Assembly (NCBI GenBank): GCA_964030475.1
Contig: CAXIPT010000005.1
Location: 4,364,022-4,428,021, forward strand
Length of the DNA stretch: 64,000 nt
Source: Tethya wilhelma
Taxonomy: Eukaryota; Porifera; Demospongiae; Tethyida; Tethyidae
Direction: 5' to 3'
Shown: positions 20,910-32,483 of the stretch, one piece after another
How positions within the stretch are numbered: position 1 is the first letter of the stretch
Layout of the letters: the number at the start of each line of letters is the position of its first letter
Translations under genes and position numbers: made by a program
Notes under the pieces: model-generated
Databases searched by the model: none
What the model was told of the DNA's origin: nothing
Seen by the model: the letters and a program-made list of their open reading frames with translations, nothing else

Positions 20910-22193
20910 ATGGATTTTCACAATGGCCACACTCTCCCAGTGGTATCAGTTGTTGTAGTTTTCTTAGGAATTGTTACTGCCACAGAAATACTCTCTGTAG
21001 ACAGCTATGGTGCAGTAGCAAATGATTCATCCGCTGAAGCAGCAATCAAAAACAGTGAGGCCATCTCAACGGCTCTTCAAGAAGCCAAACCAGGGAGCTC
21101 TGTTGTGGTTCCACAGTACTCCAAGTACTATATCTTCTCTATTTCTGCAAATGGGCTAAAGCAAGTCAAACTGCAGGTGGAAGGGGAGCTGATTGCAATC
21201 TCAAACATCACCTCTTGGCCTGTAGTGTCTGGTAAGAAATATCAAGATGTGCTTGAGTTCTTCAACTGTTCAGATTTTACCCTGTCTGGCCCTGGGACTA
21301 TAGATGGACAAGGTTACAAATGGTGGGTTGAACTGATGTTCAACTTCCTCAAGTATCAGAGACCACATTTAGTAAACATGGAGTATTGCACCAATGTTAC
21401 TGTTGCTAATTTGACCATGCGTAATTCACCCAACTTCCATCTTCGTGTTCCGAATGTAAAGAACCTCATAGTGAGGAACCTATACATTTGGGTAGATGTA
21501 GAAGCTCAAGACAACCTAATGAAATCGTCTCCTTGGAAGGTACCAATGTTTCCTTTCAATACAGATGGTATAGATCCATCCGGACAGAATATACTCATTC
21601 AAAACATCACTGTGGAGAACTACGATGATGCTGTGGCTGTTAAACCTTCACAACTCAAAGAAAATGGGTGCACGGAGAATGTGACTGTGGAGAATGCAAA
21701 CATCATACGATCAGTTGGTATGAGCATTGGATCAGTCCCACCGAACATAAATATCAATTGCATCAGGAATGTGACCTTTAGAAACATCAAATTTACCTAC
21801 CCATTCAAAGCAATCTATGTGAAAACCAACTCTGGCAAAGAAGGATCGGGAATCATTGATAATATTGTCTACCAAAACATTAGCATTCACGAGCCGATTC
21901 TCTGGCCAATCTACATTGGACCACAGCAGCAGAAGCAGCCTGATGGAGGAGGTGATGGAATATGGCCGCCACCTCAACCTCTCGTGAATGTCACCAACAT
22001 CATCCTACAGAATGTTACTTCGGATGGTGGGTGGTTGAATGCTGGCGTTTTGAGGTGTGCCGAATCTAACCCCTGTAGGGGGATTGTGTTCAGTAATGTC
22101 ACTGTAAAAGGATGGGCATCTTCTTTTTATGTTTGCGAGAATGTTCAAGGAACAGTGGTAAACTCTGACCCCAAGCCTTCATGTATCAAGTAA
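20910..22193 (+). CDS. Secreted GH28 polygalacturonase-like protein, copy B
   Basis: An intronless 427-aa protein, about 97% identical to copy A, with the same signal peptide, NTDGID and NYDDAVAVKP motifs. Differences are conservative (for example R to Q in KPSQLKENG and F to I in NIILQNV). The frame is intact, which argues that both copies are under constraint or very recently copied. The 5' flanks of the two copies match for at least 40 bp (gataattaaattttgtatcc), so promoter-proximal sequence was copied too. The SR-rich gene follows 409 bp downstream on the same strand. Confidence 0.85.
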   Translation: MDFHNGHTLPVVSVVVVFLGIVTATEILSVDSYGAVANDSSAEAAIKNSEAISTALQEAKPGSSVVVPQYSKYYIFSISANGLKQVKLQVEGELIAISNITSWPVVSGKKYQDVLEFFNCSDFTLSGPGTIDGQGYKWWVELMFNFLKYQRPHLVNMEYCTNVTVANLTMRNSPNFHLRVPNVKNLIVRNLYIWVDVEAQDNLMKSSPWKVPMFPFNTDGIDPSGQNILIQNITVENYDDAVAVKPSQLKENGCTENVTVENANIIRSVGMSIGSVPPNININCIRNVTFRNIKFTYPFKAIYVKTNSGKEGSGIIDNIVYQNISIHEPILWPIYIGPQQQKQPDGGGDGIWPPPQPLVNVTNIILQNVTSDGGWLNAGVLRCAESNPCRGIVFSNVTVKGWASSFYVCENVQGTVVNSDPKPSCIK

Positions 22194-22496
22194 TGGACTG
22201 CTCATGAAGCTAATTTTATTGAGTGTGCTATAAAGAGTTGTGTTAATATCACTATTTTTATTCATGCTAATAACAATAGAGGTCACTCAATCAGGTAAAG
22301 GTCATCATTGTTGGTAATTCTCATCAGCTGGACTGTTTTGATTAAATGCCTGAATTCAACGACACTATATAGAAGGTACTTCGAGACAGTTAGCCTCCCA
22401 TTTTAGCTGCATTAGCCATGTTGCCACTGTTGAACTGCTGAGCACTCAATTAGGTAAGCTGTTCCAAAATGTTAAGAAAATTTGTGTTATCATTTC

Positions 22497-22597
22497 TTGT
22501 GTTCCTTTCTCCAGACAGTGGAACTGAATAGAAGTTGTTGAATATTNTTGTGTTCCTTTCTCCAGACAGTGGAACTGAATAGAAGTTGTTGAATATT
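22497..22597. repeat. 50-bp exact direct repeat either side of an N
   Basis: The block beginning ttgtgttcctttctccagac occurs at 22497-22546 and 22548-22597 with a single N between. It lies in the 5' leader of the SR-rich gene. The left arm has it once, so this is probably an assembly join artefact. Confidence 0.8.
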
Positions 22598-22601
22598 AAA
22601 G

Positions 22602-23586
22602 ATGTCTGTGGCTACAGACATTCCATTAGAAAGTGCTCAAGAAATTGCTGCGAAGTTGTCCCAGTATGAAGAGGAATTCAGGAATCGCTACACTAAGCAT
22701 GACCCATGGTTTGACATGGCAAGTAAGAGGCCCTCCAGATGGTATCAAGTCCCCGTCATGACCCCCTGGCCCCCTAAGAGACCTCCCCCTCAGAGGAGGA
22801 GGTATGAGGACTGGGACAGCTCCTCAGGACACAGGTTGGAACCAGTTCAAGTGTTGACGTGATGGCTACCCCCAAACTTGTTCCCAGGCTCTCTACTTTG
22901 ACCTTTGTCCTTTATTTACTTGTGGCACCCATTGATATCCCATGGTCATTGCCCTCTTGAACTTAGAATTTTTAGAACTTTTATTAACCTAGGCTCTCCT
23001 CTCTGTGAGTTCACACCCACTGAAAATTTAACACACTTCCACTACACATTTCCCGAAGCCTGGGGACATAGATAATATACTCCGACCATCTATGCTGGGG
23101 ACAAGTGGCTAAGAACTAAATTGTTTCCCCTTGTATCTAATGTTATTTAAGCTTTGTTATAACCATTGTTGGGTGGCATTTGATTTCTGTAGACGTGGTG
23201 GCTATAGATCTGGTCGAGGGAGACAGAGAGGTAGTGATTATCACCACAGAAGAGATCGGTCATCGGGATACTACGATGAACAATCGTATCGTGGACACTG
23301 GTCTCAAAAATCTCCCAGGTGAAATACCATAATATTGGCCTCTTTTGTTAGTTTTGTGAGTGAGGATTGGCTACCTAGTTTGTCAGAGCCTATATCTTTG
23401 TATTTGTAGAATCTGATGTATTATCAGTTACAGTATGCTGAACTCTCTGAGAAAAAGTGCCCAAACGGTCCTGTATGGATCCACGTGAACCGTTAGATAA
23501 GTCATGATCAGTGGCATAGCCAGAGGGAGGGCTTTAGGGGCTCAAAAGTCCCCTCCCCCCACTCCCTTCCCTTTCTTTCTTTTGCN

Positions 23587-23675
<89 letters not shown>

Positions 23676-25070
23676 CTTTGAGCAAATTGCTTAGCAATTC
23701 ACCTTCATATCAATTGAGCGGGCTATGATTCAGTTTAGTGAATATGTGTGGTTAGAATTCACCTAATTAAGTAGGTGTGGATTTTATTTGCACATAACAT
23801 GCTTTGCATGTGACTATCTTTCTTTTCTGAATTACTGGCTATGAATTTTATATGTGTGTATTTTTAATAGATCACATGACAGCTATCATGACAGGTCTCC
23901 TCATCGTTCTCCCAGCCATTCCGGTCCTCCGTGGGGTCATGGCCACTCCCCCTCACACCCCCACACACATCACCTCTCCCCTCATCACCAGACATCACAT
24001 GACTATCAAGCAGAGAGGAGGCCACGCTCAAGATCACCATCGCCATGGAGAAAAAGGGAATCACCATGGCAACAACACTCATCTCCTAGGCAACCACAGA
24101 GTTCACCCATGAAGGAAGAAGAGTCGTCTGTGCCTGCTGTTTCTGAGGGACTTACCACAGACCAGGAGAAAGGTATGAGTTAGAGATCCTGGTGTCCTGA
24201 GTATCTTTGTGTGACTAACACATCAAAATTACAACGGCAACTACAAACTTAATGTCACGAAACATTCATTTAAGTAGAAGTTTTACATAATATCACTTTC
24301 AAGATTTGTTGACACTAGTTAGTCTAAGATTTTGTGGCTCTTAGCCTTGTATCCAGGCTCCTCCTTTGCCTTTTAAAGGAAATACTTGAGAAGGAGTAGC
24401 CTGGAATGAGTCTACTGTCATCTTGATTCTCTGCCTCTCCTCACATGTTAGATGAAGCTCCTCCTTCGGTGACCTCAAGGTCTCGTGGAGAGGAGGAATC
24501 GTCCTCTCAGAGTGAGGCTGAAGGGAGCTCCAAGCCACGCCCACTATCCTTGAACATCTCAGAGCTTGCTGGACTCGGTCAACCAGACCAGACAGATGTC
24601 CCAACTAAGAATGATGTAATGGATATACTGACCACGGCCAGTAGGGGATCGAACCCGGTCACCTCTGATAATCTCATGCAGGTAGGTATGGCACAAAACT
24701 CTAGATTTGTACTCTTTTTTTGCAATATCTTTAAAAGTTCTGCTATTTTCCTATGTGTTTCTTCAGGTTAAGCGAGAGGCTCAACAGCAAACTGGTCGAA
24801 AGACCATCAAAAGTTTTGAGAAGTCCAAGCACAAACGCTCCCACCCTAAATCCACCTCTAGTAAATCATCCCGCAGCTCTCAGAAGCCATCAGAATCCAC
24901 CAGCTCCAAGAAATCCACTCTAAAGGTCCCTCACAGCCACACCCAGTCCAGCTCCATCCTCCATGGCTCTCACAGAGAGACAGAGATTAAAGTCCATCAT
25001 AGTCTGAAGTCTGTGAGTGCTGCTTCAGTCCTTAAAGAAGGTGAGCTAGAGATTGTGCTCTCTCTCTCTN

Positions 25071-25145
<75 letters not shown>

Positions 25146-27699
25146 TGTGCATGAATGGTGCTAAAGTATATACAATGTCACTAGCTGTTGGTGGTTGTAT
25201 TTCAGGGATTGGTGAACCTAAAAGATCACGGCCAAAGAAACCAATCATTGAAGAATCAGACAGCTCTGATCCCTCAGAGAATGAGGAACTGGATGTGACA
25301 ACACCAGATGTGAACACTCTGAAGGACTCCAGCTCTAAGAGTAGAGTGAACCAGCCGCACAAGACAGGACCACTTTTGATCCAAATAGACCGAAATCGTA
25401 TTCCATGCTACCCTCAAACTCAAGTAGTGGAAGGATCTATCTCTCAGCATGCTGATACCAGTGTTCCACTAGCTGGTGCCAGTACATCCACACATGATGA
25501 CGGGCTTCAGGCGTTTGGAGGGAATTTGGAGCAGAGACCAGGCGAAGATAAAAATACCTTGGACGACCAACTTGACACAAGCCTAGAGGATGATCAAACA
25601 AGGTACATGGGATGATTTGTTACTAAACTGCTTGTTGACACTAGTTACAATGCATGTCTTCATAAACCTAACCAACTAGCTTCGTTCCCAGACTCTCTCT
25701 ATTGACCTTACACTAATGGTAAGGAAGGGGAATGAGCCTAAGTGAACGTAAGGTCAAAGGGCAAAGCCTGGTAACAGGGCTACTGACTAACTAGCTTCAC
25801 ATTGTAGTAGCCTCGTCCCCAGGCCCTCTGGCATGCGTGCTACTAGTGTTGATTTATTACGTTGACGATCCTTACCAGATGATTTTATTTAAGCACGCTT
25901 CTACGTGCTAAAAAATTACAAAAATGGTAAAGATCGTCAACTTAATAAATCAATACTAGCAGCACGCAGAAGGCCTGGGAACGAGGCTAACATTGTAGTA
26001 CATAATACTATACAGTCCTAGTGTGTCAGCAGGAAAAGGTATGGATTATAGTGTTACACACACACACACACACACATACACATTCCCCATGCAGTCGGTA
26101 TACCATTGATTACGATCCTTCAGTCACTACTAAGATGATTATTAGAACACAACCACCAACAGAAATAAAGAAAAAATCTAAAAAGACCAAAAAGAAGAAG
26201 AGAAAGAAACTCAAACACAAGATGTCTAGGATAGAGTCAGGAGATGACCAGGACTCACAAGGGAGCAGCTTGAAGGTAATGATTTCATTACCTCCACAGT
26301 GAATTAACTAGTCATGTGCATTAATTCCAAGTCTGCATTGTCTATTTGTTGTGGTTGGACCCATTTTGTCCTATGTTATGATAATACTATGGTCAGTAGA
26401 TATTAAAATAAGTTTCATTGGGTGATCCAGCATGAGTTTATACAGGTACACACTTGCATTCTATTGGATGGGGTGAGATGAAGCTTGTGGACAACTATGT
26501 TCTTTTGTTAGACATTTTAAATCAACACTCATTTTCGGAAGAGCATTAGCGGCATTAATTTATGAAAATCAAACATTTCATACAACAGACCTGTGTAAAC
26601 GATTCATAGAAAACCAAGCTGGTGGGAGAGGAGGAGCTATTTATGTTGATGATTGTCAAAAATTGCCTTCCAGTAATAATTATTTTTGTGTATTTTTGAT
26701 AAAAAAACTGAATGCAATTTCATTGTTAAGCTTTATTAACAACACAACTAGACAAACATGAAATACATGGAGGATGGTAAGCGTCGACCAATTATACTAA
26801 AAAATTTTACATCATTATGCCAAAATTTTACAAACTCTGTTGTGACTATAGTAGAATTTGGGTGTCTTTTTTCCCAATTATTTTACAATTAAAATATGTA
26901 CTTGTAAAATAGCACGCATAAATTATGTGTCAATGTGTGAGTGTGAGTTTGTGAGAAATAACCAATACTGACCTGCTTTAACCTGAGTAAAAGAACAGGC
27001 TCAATAGAGACACAATACGTAGTATGTGAGCTAGTATACAAGTATACAAACTCAATATACAAGTATCGAACAAAACCAAGCTACAGAAGTATGCAAATCA
27101 AACATCTACAAGTGACCATCCTTACCATGCACTTGTATATGAAGCTTTATGGAACTTCTCCACTCACTCCATGGCGAGCTGTCAGATTGCAGCTTCTACT
27201 TCCAATCGGACATGCACCTTGCTGGCTTCAGAGAGTGGAAGAGGAGGAAGGAGGGTTAGTGTCACTGAAATAGGGCATGCAGGGATGAGAGAGTGTGTGT
27301 GTGTGTGTGCGTGGGGAGCTTTCTTTTTTTCTGTTTTTTTTTTGTTTTTTTTTCTTGTCCAGACAAACTGTGAGCTAAGTCACAATCATTGGTAGAAATA
27401 AAGAAGAAATCTAAAAAAGGCCAAGAAAAACTGACTCTATCCAGCTGGGATAGAGTCAGGAGATGAACACTTGGGACTCACAAGGGAACAGCTTGAAGGT
27501 AATGAATTCATTACCCCTGTATTTATTTTTAAACATGCTACTGAGTAATTTTGTCTAGTTGTTTTTATGATATTGCCTTTAAATTTGTCTTCTTGGTTGT
27601 CAGATTTATATACTCTAACCTATTGCTATATAGATTATCATGTACCTGCCAGGCACTGAGCCCCATGCACCTCTTCTGGAAAGCGATGTCAAGTTTTGA
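22602..27699 (+). CDS. SR/His/Lys-rich nuclear-type protein with RAM-like N-terminus (8 exons)
   Basis: Predicted exons: 22602-22834, 23193-23318, 23871-24172, 24452-24681, 24767-25040, 25206-25602, 26095-26275, 27634-27699. All phases agree, giving 602 aa. The start YEEEFRNRYTKHDPWF followed by an Arg/Gly/Tyr-rich stretch recalls the RNMT-activating mini-protein (RAM) family, which binds the cap methyltransferase; this is a weak match. Residues about 120-220 are rich in SP, SR, HSP and HxH repeats, then come acidic/Ser and Lys/Ser tracts, and a basic KKKSKKTKKKKRKK block near the end that would serve as a nuclear signal. The last exon is the least certain. Likely an RNA-processing or chromatin-associated disordered protein. 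Confidence 0.65.
23587..23670. repeat. (TC)n microsatellite
   Basis: About 84 bases of TC repeat in the second intron of the SR-rich gene, starting beside an N at 23586. Length uncertain. Confidence 0.95.
24342..24414. mobile_element. Short foldback fragment, AGCCTCGTTCC family
   Basis: Starts tagccttgtatccaggctcc and ends with agcctggaatgagtcta, a diverged pair of family ends around a short middle. It sits in the third intron of the SR-rich gene. Confidence 0.6.
25060..25149. repeat. (CT)n(GT)n microsatellite with a gap base
   Basis: CT repeat passing into GT repeat, with N at 25070, in the fifth intron of the SR-rich gene just after the exon 5 donor. Confidence 0.95.
25677..25782. mobile_element. 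Foldback MITE-like element
   Basis: Starts tagcttcgttcccagactct and ends agcctggtaacagggcta, with an inner pair (ttgaccttac and gtaaggtcaa). A diverged member of the family, in the sixth intron of the SR-rich gene. Confidence 0.6.
25808..25989. mobile_element. Foldback MITE, 182 bp
   Basis: Starts tagcctcgtccccaggccct and ends aggcctgggaacgaggcta. The arms include ttgatttatta with gttgacgatc and their complements. It lies 25 bp after the previous element, so two insertions are adjacent in one intron. Confidence 0.8.
27389..27512 (+). pseudogene. Decayed duplicate of exon 7 of the SR-rich gene
   Basis: Repeats the exon 7 pieces gaaataaagaagaaatctaa and ggatagagtcaggagatga, through the donor and into the intron (cagcttgaaggtaatgaatt). 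Indels break the frame and about 50 bases of the basic tract are missing. It lies 1.2 kb after the intact exon, inside the following intron. Confidence 0.7.
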
Positions 27700-28620
27700 C
27701 AACTGCACATGCACACTGAATGAGTGTACAACTCAAGAAATTCCTGTGAGTGACACTGACCAAGAGAAAGGTACATATATAAACCACGACCATCATGCTA
27801 CTCTTTAGTAACTTAAGGGCAGAACAATTTCAAAGGTAATTCTGATATCATGGTGCATGCTAGATAATATTCTCTGAACACAGTGAATATACTGTTCAGA
27901 TTATACTTTTGTTAATCACAGATCTCGAAAGATAAGGATTGTTTTTCCTTGACAGTTGTTGAACATTAATTTTGTGTTGTTAACTTTTCCCACTTTGACT
28001 GCCACTGGTTGGGCAAAAATTTCCCAATCTAAACTATACTGGTAATCTAGTCTTTGTCCTAAACCCCATGCACCTCTTTTGCCCATGGAAAAAAAACAAA
28101 ACTGGCGAAACTATTTGTGTCGATCTTGTTCAAAACAACTAGAGTCAATGAGATAGCTTAAGATAAATGTACGTGTCACATGACCCAACCTAATCCAGCC
28201 TCGCACCCAGACCACTCCCTCCTTTTTTTCACACTAAAATTATATTCACCCAATTGGCATAATGGACTTTAAGGGTCACTAGCTATATTGTTCCCAGTTT
28301 AGTAGCATACAAAATGATGTACAATTGCCATAATGTTATGTGCTGTGTTGACTGTACTGTCTGTACAAATTGAACATCATAATAACAGTTGAGTCTGTAG
28401 TTTTATATAGCTTGACTGCTCAAGCCTCGCTGTGTACAATGTAGTATGTATAAGTGTCTATGTGATATAAATACACATTATGAACGTGATCCCACAAGGC
28501 TTAGTTTAATTTGAACTGACAATAATAATGGTATCTAGTCAAATGTTGAACTGGAACACAAAGCACCTATTGTGTAGATCAGTGTTAATTCAGTCACTGT
28601 ATGAGTGTTCAGATATACTC
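27700..28620. other. Gene-free spacer between the SR-rich gene and the sulfatase array
   Basis: AT-rich sequence. A partial repeat of the last-exon string ccccatgcacctcttttg occurs near 28070, and a fragment resembling the AGCCTCG family (cagcctcgcacccagacc) at 28197. I see no coding region. Confidence 0.5.
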
Positions 28621-30120
28621 TCAGTCTTGAAGCCAGGGTCTCCAGTAGTCTCCATTGTCATGCATGTATTTACAAGCACTATTGTCATGAGGAAGCTCAG
28701 CATCAGAGTGATATCCCTGGTCTTGCATCTCCCTTGGCTCCTTGGAGTAGGCATTATAGTGGACCAGCAGCTCTTTGAGTTTCTCTGGCTCTTCTTTAGA
28801 CAATTCTTTATGCTCACCAGGGTCCTTCACGATGTTGTAAAGGCAATAGGGGTCACAGTTATCACCCTTGGGTCCTTGTTTGCAAGGGTAGTCCAGTGGC
28901 GACCACATGATTGAGTCAAGAGTTGTCCTCTGCCTTCCTACAATCAGTTTATAGTCACCCATTATGATAGCACCTGAGTTGGCAAAATCATAACCCAGTA
29001 CAATTTCATCATGAGGGGTTGTTTTTTTCTCTCCTGTAATTGTTGGCCATATGTTCACTCCATCCACTCCAAACTTTCCTGGTCCTGGATCAGAAGGATC
29101 AACACCAGCCAGGCTGCAAAATGTAGTATACCAATCAGCCACGTGTAGGAAAGCTTCTGATGTAGTTCCCCTAACGTTATCGGGAAGAAGTCCTCCATTG
29201 ACAAAGGCCAGTGAACGTACTCCACCTTCAAAGAATGTTGTTTTAGCTCCCTTTAGAGGGTAGTTGCTCCCTCCGATCTCTGCACCTCCATTGTCAGCTG
29301 AGATTACCATGATAGTATTGTCCCACATGCTAGCATTCTTCAATAGTTCAATTAGATGACCTGTCACATTATCGGCAACACTCACCATTGCTTGGTATAT
29401 ACGTCTCTCGGTGCAAGTTGAATTCTCAGGATAGAGGTCCAACCATTCCTGAGGTGCTTGAAATGGCGTGTGAACATTATGGAGAGGGAGGTATAAAAAC
29501 AAAGGGCTGTTAGGATTATGAGCTTTGATGATACCGGTTACATCATCACGAAATATGTAAGCATCATAGGTACCGTTGCGATTGTCAGGATTGTTGTCCT
29601 TCCAAAAGTCAACTGCACATTCAATGGTCTCGTTCATGTGGTCTTCACCTCCACTCAGGAACCCTGAAGCTGAGTCGAACCCTCGGTTTATGGGTAGATA
29701 CTTTGGGGATGAAAATCCTTCATGCCATTTTCCCACTATGTGAGTATGATAACCTGCTTGTTTGAGTTTGGCTGGTAGAAGGGTGATGTTGATATTTAGT
29801 CCTAGCTTTGAGGTAGGTGGGTCAACATTCCACTGGTGGACGTGATGGGGCCATCTTCCTGTCAGTAGGGAAGCTCTGGAAGGAGAGCAGTACTTGAAGA
29901 CGTAATGTCGATCAAGGAGTAGTCCGGTCTTTTTGAGCATGTCAAAGTTAGGTGTCTTTATGGCAGGATTGCGGAAGCCAACATCAGCATATCCCCAGTC
30001 ATCAACAAAAATAAACACAAGGTGAGGTTTAGTATCCATCGATGTAGCATGAGAAGTGGTGAGACTACTCATAGCTGTAAGAATGATACAGAGAGCCAAT
30101 GTTGTAACCTGATACATCAT
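28621..30120 (-). CDS. Secreted arylsulfatase, unit 1
   Basis: An intronless 499-aa sulfatase of the arylsulfatase B/I/J type. A signal peptide covers residues 1-25. Metal-binding FVDDWGYADVG-like residues lie near 38-48 (here FIFVDDWGYADVG). The formylglycine motif CSPSRASLLTGR starts at Cys78 and is intact, followed by VGKWHEGF and SADNGG. It would hydrolyse sulfate esters outside the cell or in lysosomes after conversion of Cys78 by SUMF1. Family members act on sulfated glycans; the exact substrate is unknown. It is the most diverged of the four units (for example EIGGSNY where the others have CGGSNY). Confidence 0.9.
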   Translation of the reverse strand: MMYQVTTLALCIILTAMSSLTTSHATSMDTKPHLVFIFVDDWGYADVGFRNPAIKTPNFDMLKKTGLLLDRHYVFKYCSPSRASLLTGRWPHHVHQWNVDPPTSKLGLNINITLLPAKLKQAGYHTHIVGKWHEGFSSPKYLPINRGFDSASGFLSGGEDHMNETIECAVDFWKDNNPDNRNGTYDAYIFRDDVTGIIKAHNPNSPLFLYLPLHNVHTPFQAPQEWLDLYPENSTCTERRIYQAMVSVADNVTGHLIELLKNASMWDNTIMVISADNGGAEIGGSNYPLKGAKTTFFEGGVRSLAFVNGGLLPDNVRGTTSEAFLHVADWYTTFCSLAGVDPSDPGPGKFGVDGVNIWPTITGEKKTTPHDEIVLGYDFANSGAIIMGDYKLIVGRQRTTLDSIMWSPLDYPCKQGPKGDNCDPYCLYNIVKDPGEHKELSKEEPEKLKELLVHYNAYSKEPREMQDQGYHSDAELPHDNSACKYMHDNGDYWRPWLQD

Positions 30121-30633
30121 TCAATTCCTTTATTTTTTGTTACTACTGCAGTGTTTACTTGCATATCACCTGACTGCTTAGAACCTATGAATTTCAGTAT
30201 TTTTATAATACGGGCATAGTCATAAATAAACAGAAGCATCATAGTGAAAATGACTTGTACTGTAGACATACCATGAATTAAGCATGTATACATGATGCGT
30301 TATTCCAAGTGATTCACAACCAAACTAACTGGCAATAACATTTAGCTACTAGATTTGTCTCAAACTAGTAAGAATTAGATGGTACTGGTTGAATTAATAA
30401 GAAAACAAAATATGTAAAATTAATGACCTATCCTTAGAGAGTTTGCTTAGAAGGATCCACCATGTACCATGTAATTGTCTTTATGTATAATGTTCCCACA
30501 TGTTTTAACTGAACACAAGAATAAGCTATGTTAAAGTATCTAAATGCGTTGCAATAAACTGGAACACAAAAAAAAAACAAAATACGTAAAGTGTTCAGTA
30601 GTGGATGTTCAATCATGCACTACAAACAGACTC

Positions 30634-32127
30634 TCAGTCTTGGACCCATGGTCTCCAGTAGTCTCCATTGGCATGCATGTAGTCACAAGCACTATTGTCA
30701 TGAGGAAGCTCAGCATTAGAATGATATCCCTGGTCTTGCATTTCCCTTGGCTCCTTGGAGTAGGCATTGTAGTGGGCCAGCATCTTCTTGAGTATATCTG
30801 GCTCTTGTTTGGATAGTTCTTTATGCTCACCAGGATCCTCCACAATGTTGTAAAGACAATGTGGGTCACAGTTTTCACCCTTGGGTCCTTGTTCACAAGG
30901 ATAATCCAGTGGCGACCACATGAGAGAGTCACAGCCCGTGTTCTGTGCTCCTACGATCAGTTTATAGTCACCCATTATGATTGCACCTACATCACCATAA
31001 TCATAACCCAGTACAATTTCATCATGGGGGGTTGTTTTGTTCTCTCCTGTAATTGTCGGCCATATGTTCACTCCATCCACTCCAAACTTTCCTGGTCCTG
31101 GATCGGAAGGATCAACACCAGCTAAACTACAAAATGTAGTGTACCAATCAGCGACGTGTATGAAATCTTCTGATGTAGTTCCCCGAATTTTATCAGGAAG
31201 AAGTCCTCCATTGACGAATGCCAGTGAACGTACTCCACCTTCAAAGAACGTCGTCTTACATCCCTTTAGAGGGTAGTTGCTCCCTCCACATGCTGCACCT
31301 CCATTGTCAGCTGAAACCACCATGATAGTGTTGTCCCACATGCTAGCATTCTTCAATAGTTCAACTAGATGACCTGTCACATTATCAGCAACGCTCACCA
31401 TTGCTTGGTATATACGTCTCTGTTTGCAGGTGGAGTTCTCTGGGTAGAGGTCCAACCATTCCTGAGGTGCTTGAAATGGGCTGTGGACATTATGGAGTGG
31501 GAGGTAGAGAAACAAAGGAGTGCTAGCATCATGAGCTTTGATGATACTTGTCACATCATCACGATATATGTAAGCATCATAGGTACCATTGCGATCGTCA
31601 GGATTGTTGTCCTTCCAAAAGTCAACTGCACACCCAATAACCTCATTCATGTGGTCTTCTCCTCCATTCAGGAAACCTGAAGCTGAATCAAATCCTCGGT
31701 TTATGGGTAGGTACTTAGTTGATGAAAATCCTTCATGCCATTTTCCCACCATGTGAGTACGATAACCTGCCTGTTTGAGTTTTGCTGGTAGAAGGGTGAT
31801 GTTGAGATTGAGACCTAGCTTTGAGGTAGGTGGGTCAACATTCCACTGGTGGACGTGATGTGGCCATCTTCCTGTCAGTAGGGAAGCTCTGGAAGGAGAG
31901 CAGTACTTGAAGACATAATGTCGATCAAGGAGTAGTCCGGTCTTTTTGAGCATGTCAAAGTTAGGTGTCTTTATGGCTGGATTGCGGAAGCCAACATCAG
32001 CATATCCCCAGTCATCAACGAAAACAAACACTAGATGAGGTTTAGTATCCATAGCATGAGTAGTGATGAGACTACTCATAGCTGAAAGGATGAAATAGGG
32101 AGCCAATTTTGCAACCTGACACATCAT
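30634..32127 (-). CDS. Secreted arylsulfatase, unit 2
   Basis: An intronless 497-aa paralogue of unit 1 with the same signal peptide, FVDDWGYADVG, CSPSRASLLTGR, GKWHEGF and SADNGG motifs. The start MMCQVAKLAPY gives a full signal peptide. About 510 bp separates its stop from the start of unit 1. Five or more NxS/T sites are present. Most distinctive is GYDYGDVGAIIMGDYK, where other units read NDSGAI or FANSGAI. Confidence 0.9.
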   Translation of the reverse strand: MMCQVAKLAPYFILSAMSSLITTHAMDTKPHLVFVFVDDWGYADVGFRNPAIKTPNFDMLKKTGLLLDRHYVFKYCSPSRASLLTGRWPHHVHQWNVDPPTSKLGLNLNITLLPAKLKQAGYRTHMVGKWHEGFSSTKYLPINRGFDSASGFLNGGEDHMNEVIGCAVDFWKDNNPDDRNGTYDAYIYRDDVTSIIKAHDASTPLFLYLPLHNVHSPFQAPQEWLDLYPENSTCKQRRIYQAMVSVADNVTGHLVELLKNASMWDNTIMVVSADNGGAACGGSNYPLKGCKTTFFEGGVRSLAFVNGGLLPDKIRGTTSEDFIHVADWYTTFCSLAGVDPSDPGPGKFGVDGVNIWPTITGENKTTPHDEIVLGYDYGDVGAIIMGDYKLIVGAQNTGCDSLMWSPLDYPCEQGPKGENCDPHCLYNIVEDPGEHKELSKQEPDILKKMLAHYNAYSKEPREMQDQGYHSNAELPHDNSACDYMHANGDYWRPWVQD

Positions 32128-32483
32128 TCAATTGTTTTGTTTATAGTTACTATAATTGCCACTAGTGTTTACTTGTCACAATCACCTGACTGCATAGAGC
32201 CTATGAATAGCAGTATTACATTACTTAACATAGTCGTAAAGGTTACACAGAATATGCAACATAATTATAGTGAAAAATTAAGATTTGTACTACAGATACA
32301 CTAGGAATAAACCATGTATACATATAGGGTGTTTGTATGATCCATTATTCAAGTGATATAATTATTATGTAGTTGCTAGATTTGTCTCAAACTATTAACA
32401 ATCAGATCGTACTGGTTGAATTAATAAGAAAACAAATACATTAAATTCATGAGCTATATTATTATGCTTAGACAGTATTGATG

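Larger units (their letters stand above)
16009..25290. repeat. Large inverted duplication (GH28 plus SR-rich gene)
   Basis: Left arm 16.01-19.98 kb and right arm 20.78-25.29 kb are reverse complements, centred near 20.36 kb. The innermost match is around 19902-19948 against 20776-20829. The left arm is interrupted by the 733-bp element at 19131-19863. The right arm is longer because exons 4 and 5 are missing on the left. GH28 proteins differ at about 11 of 427 residues. Single N gaps at 16310, 20390, 20618 and 22547 mean the join should be treated with care. Confidence 0.85.
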
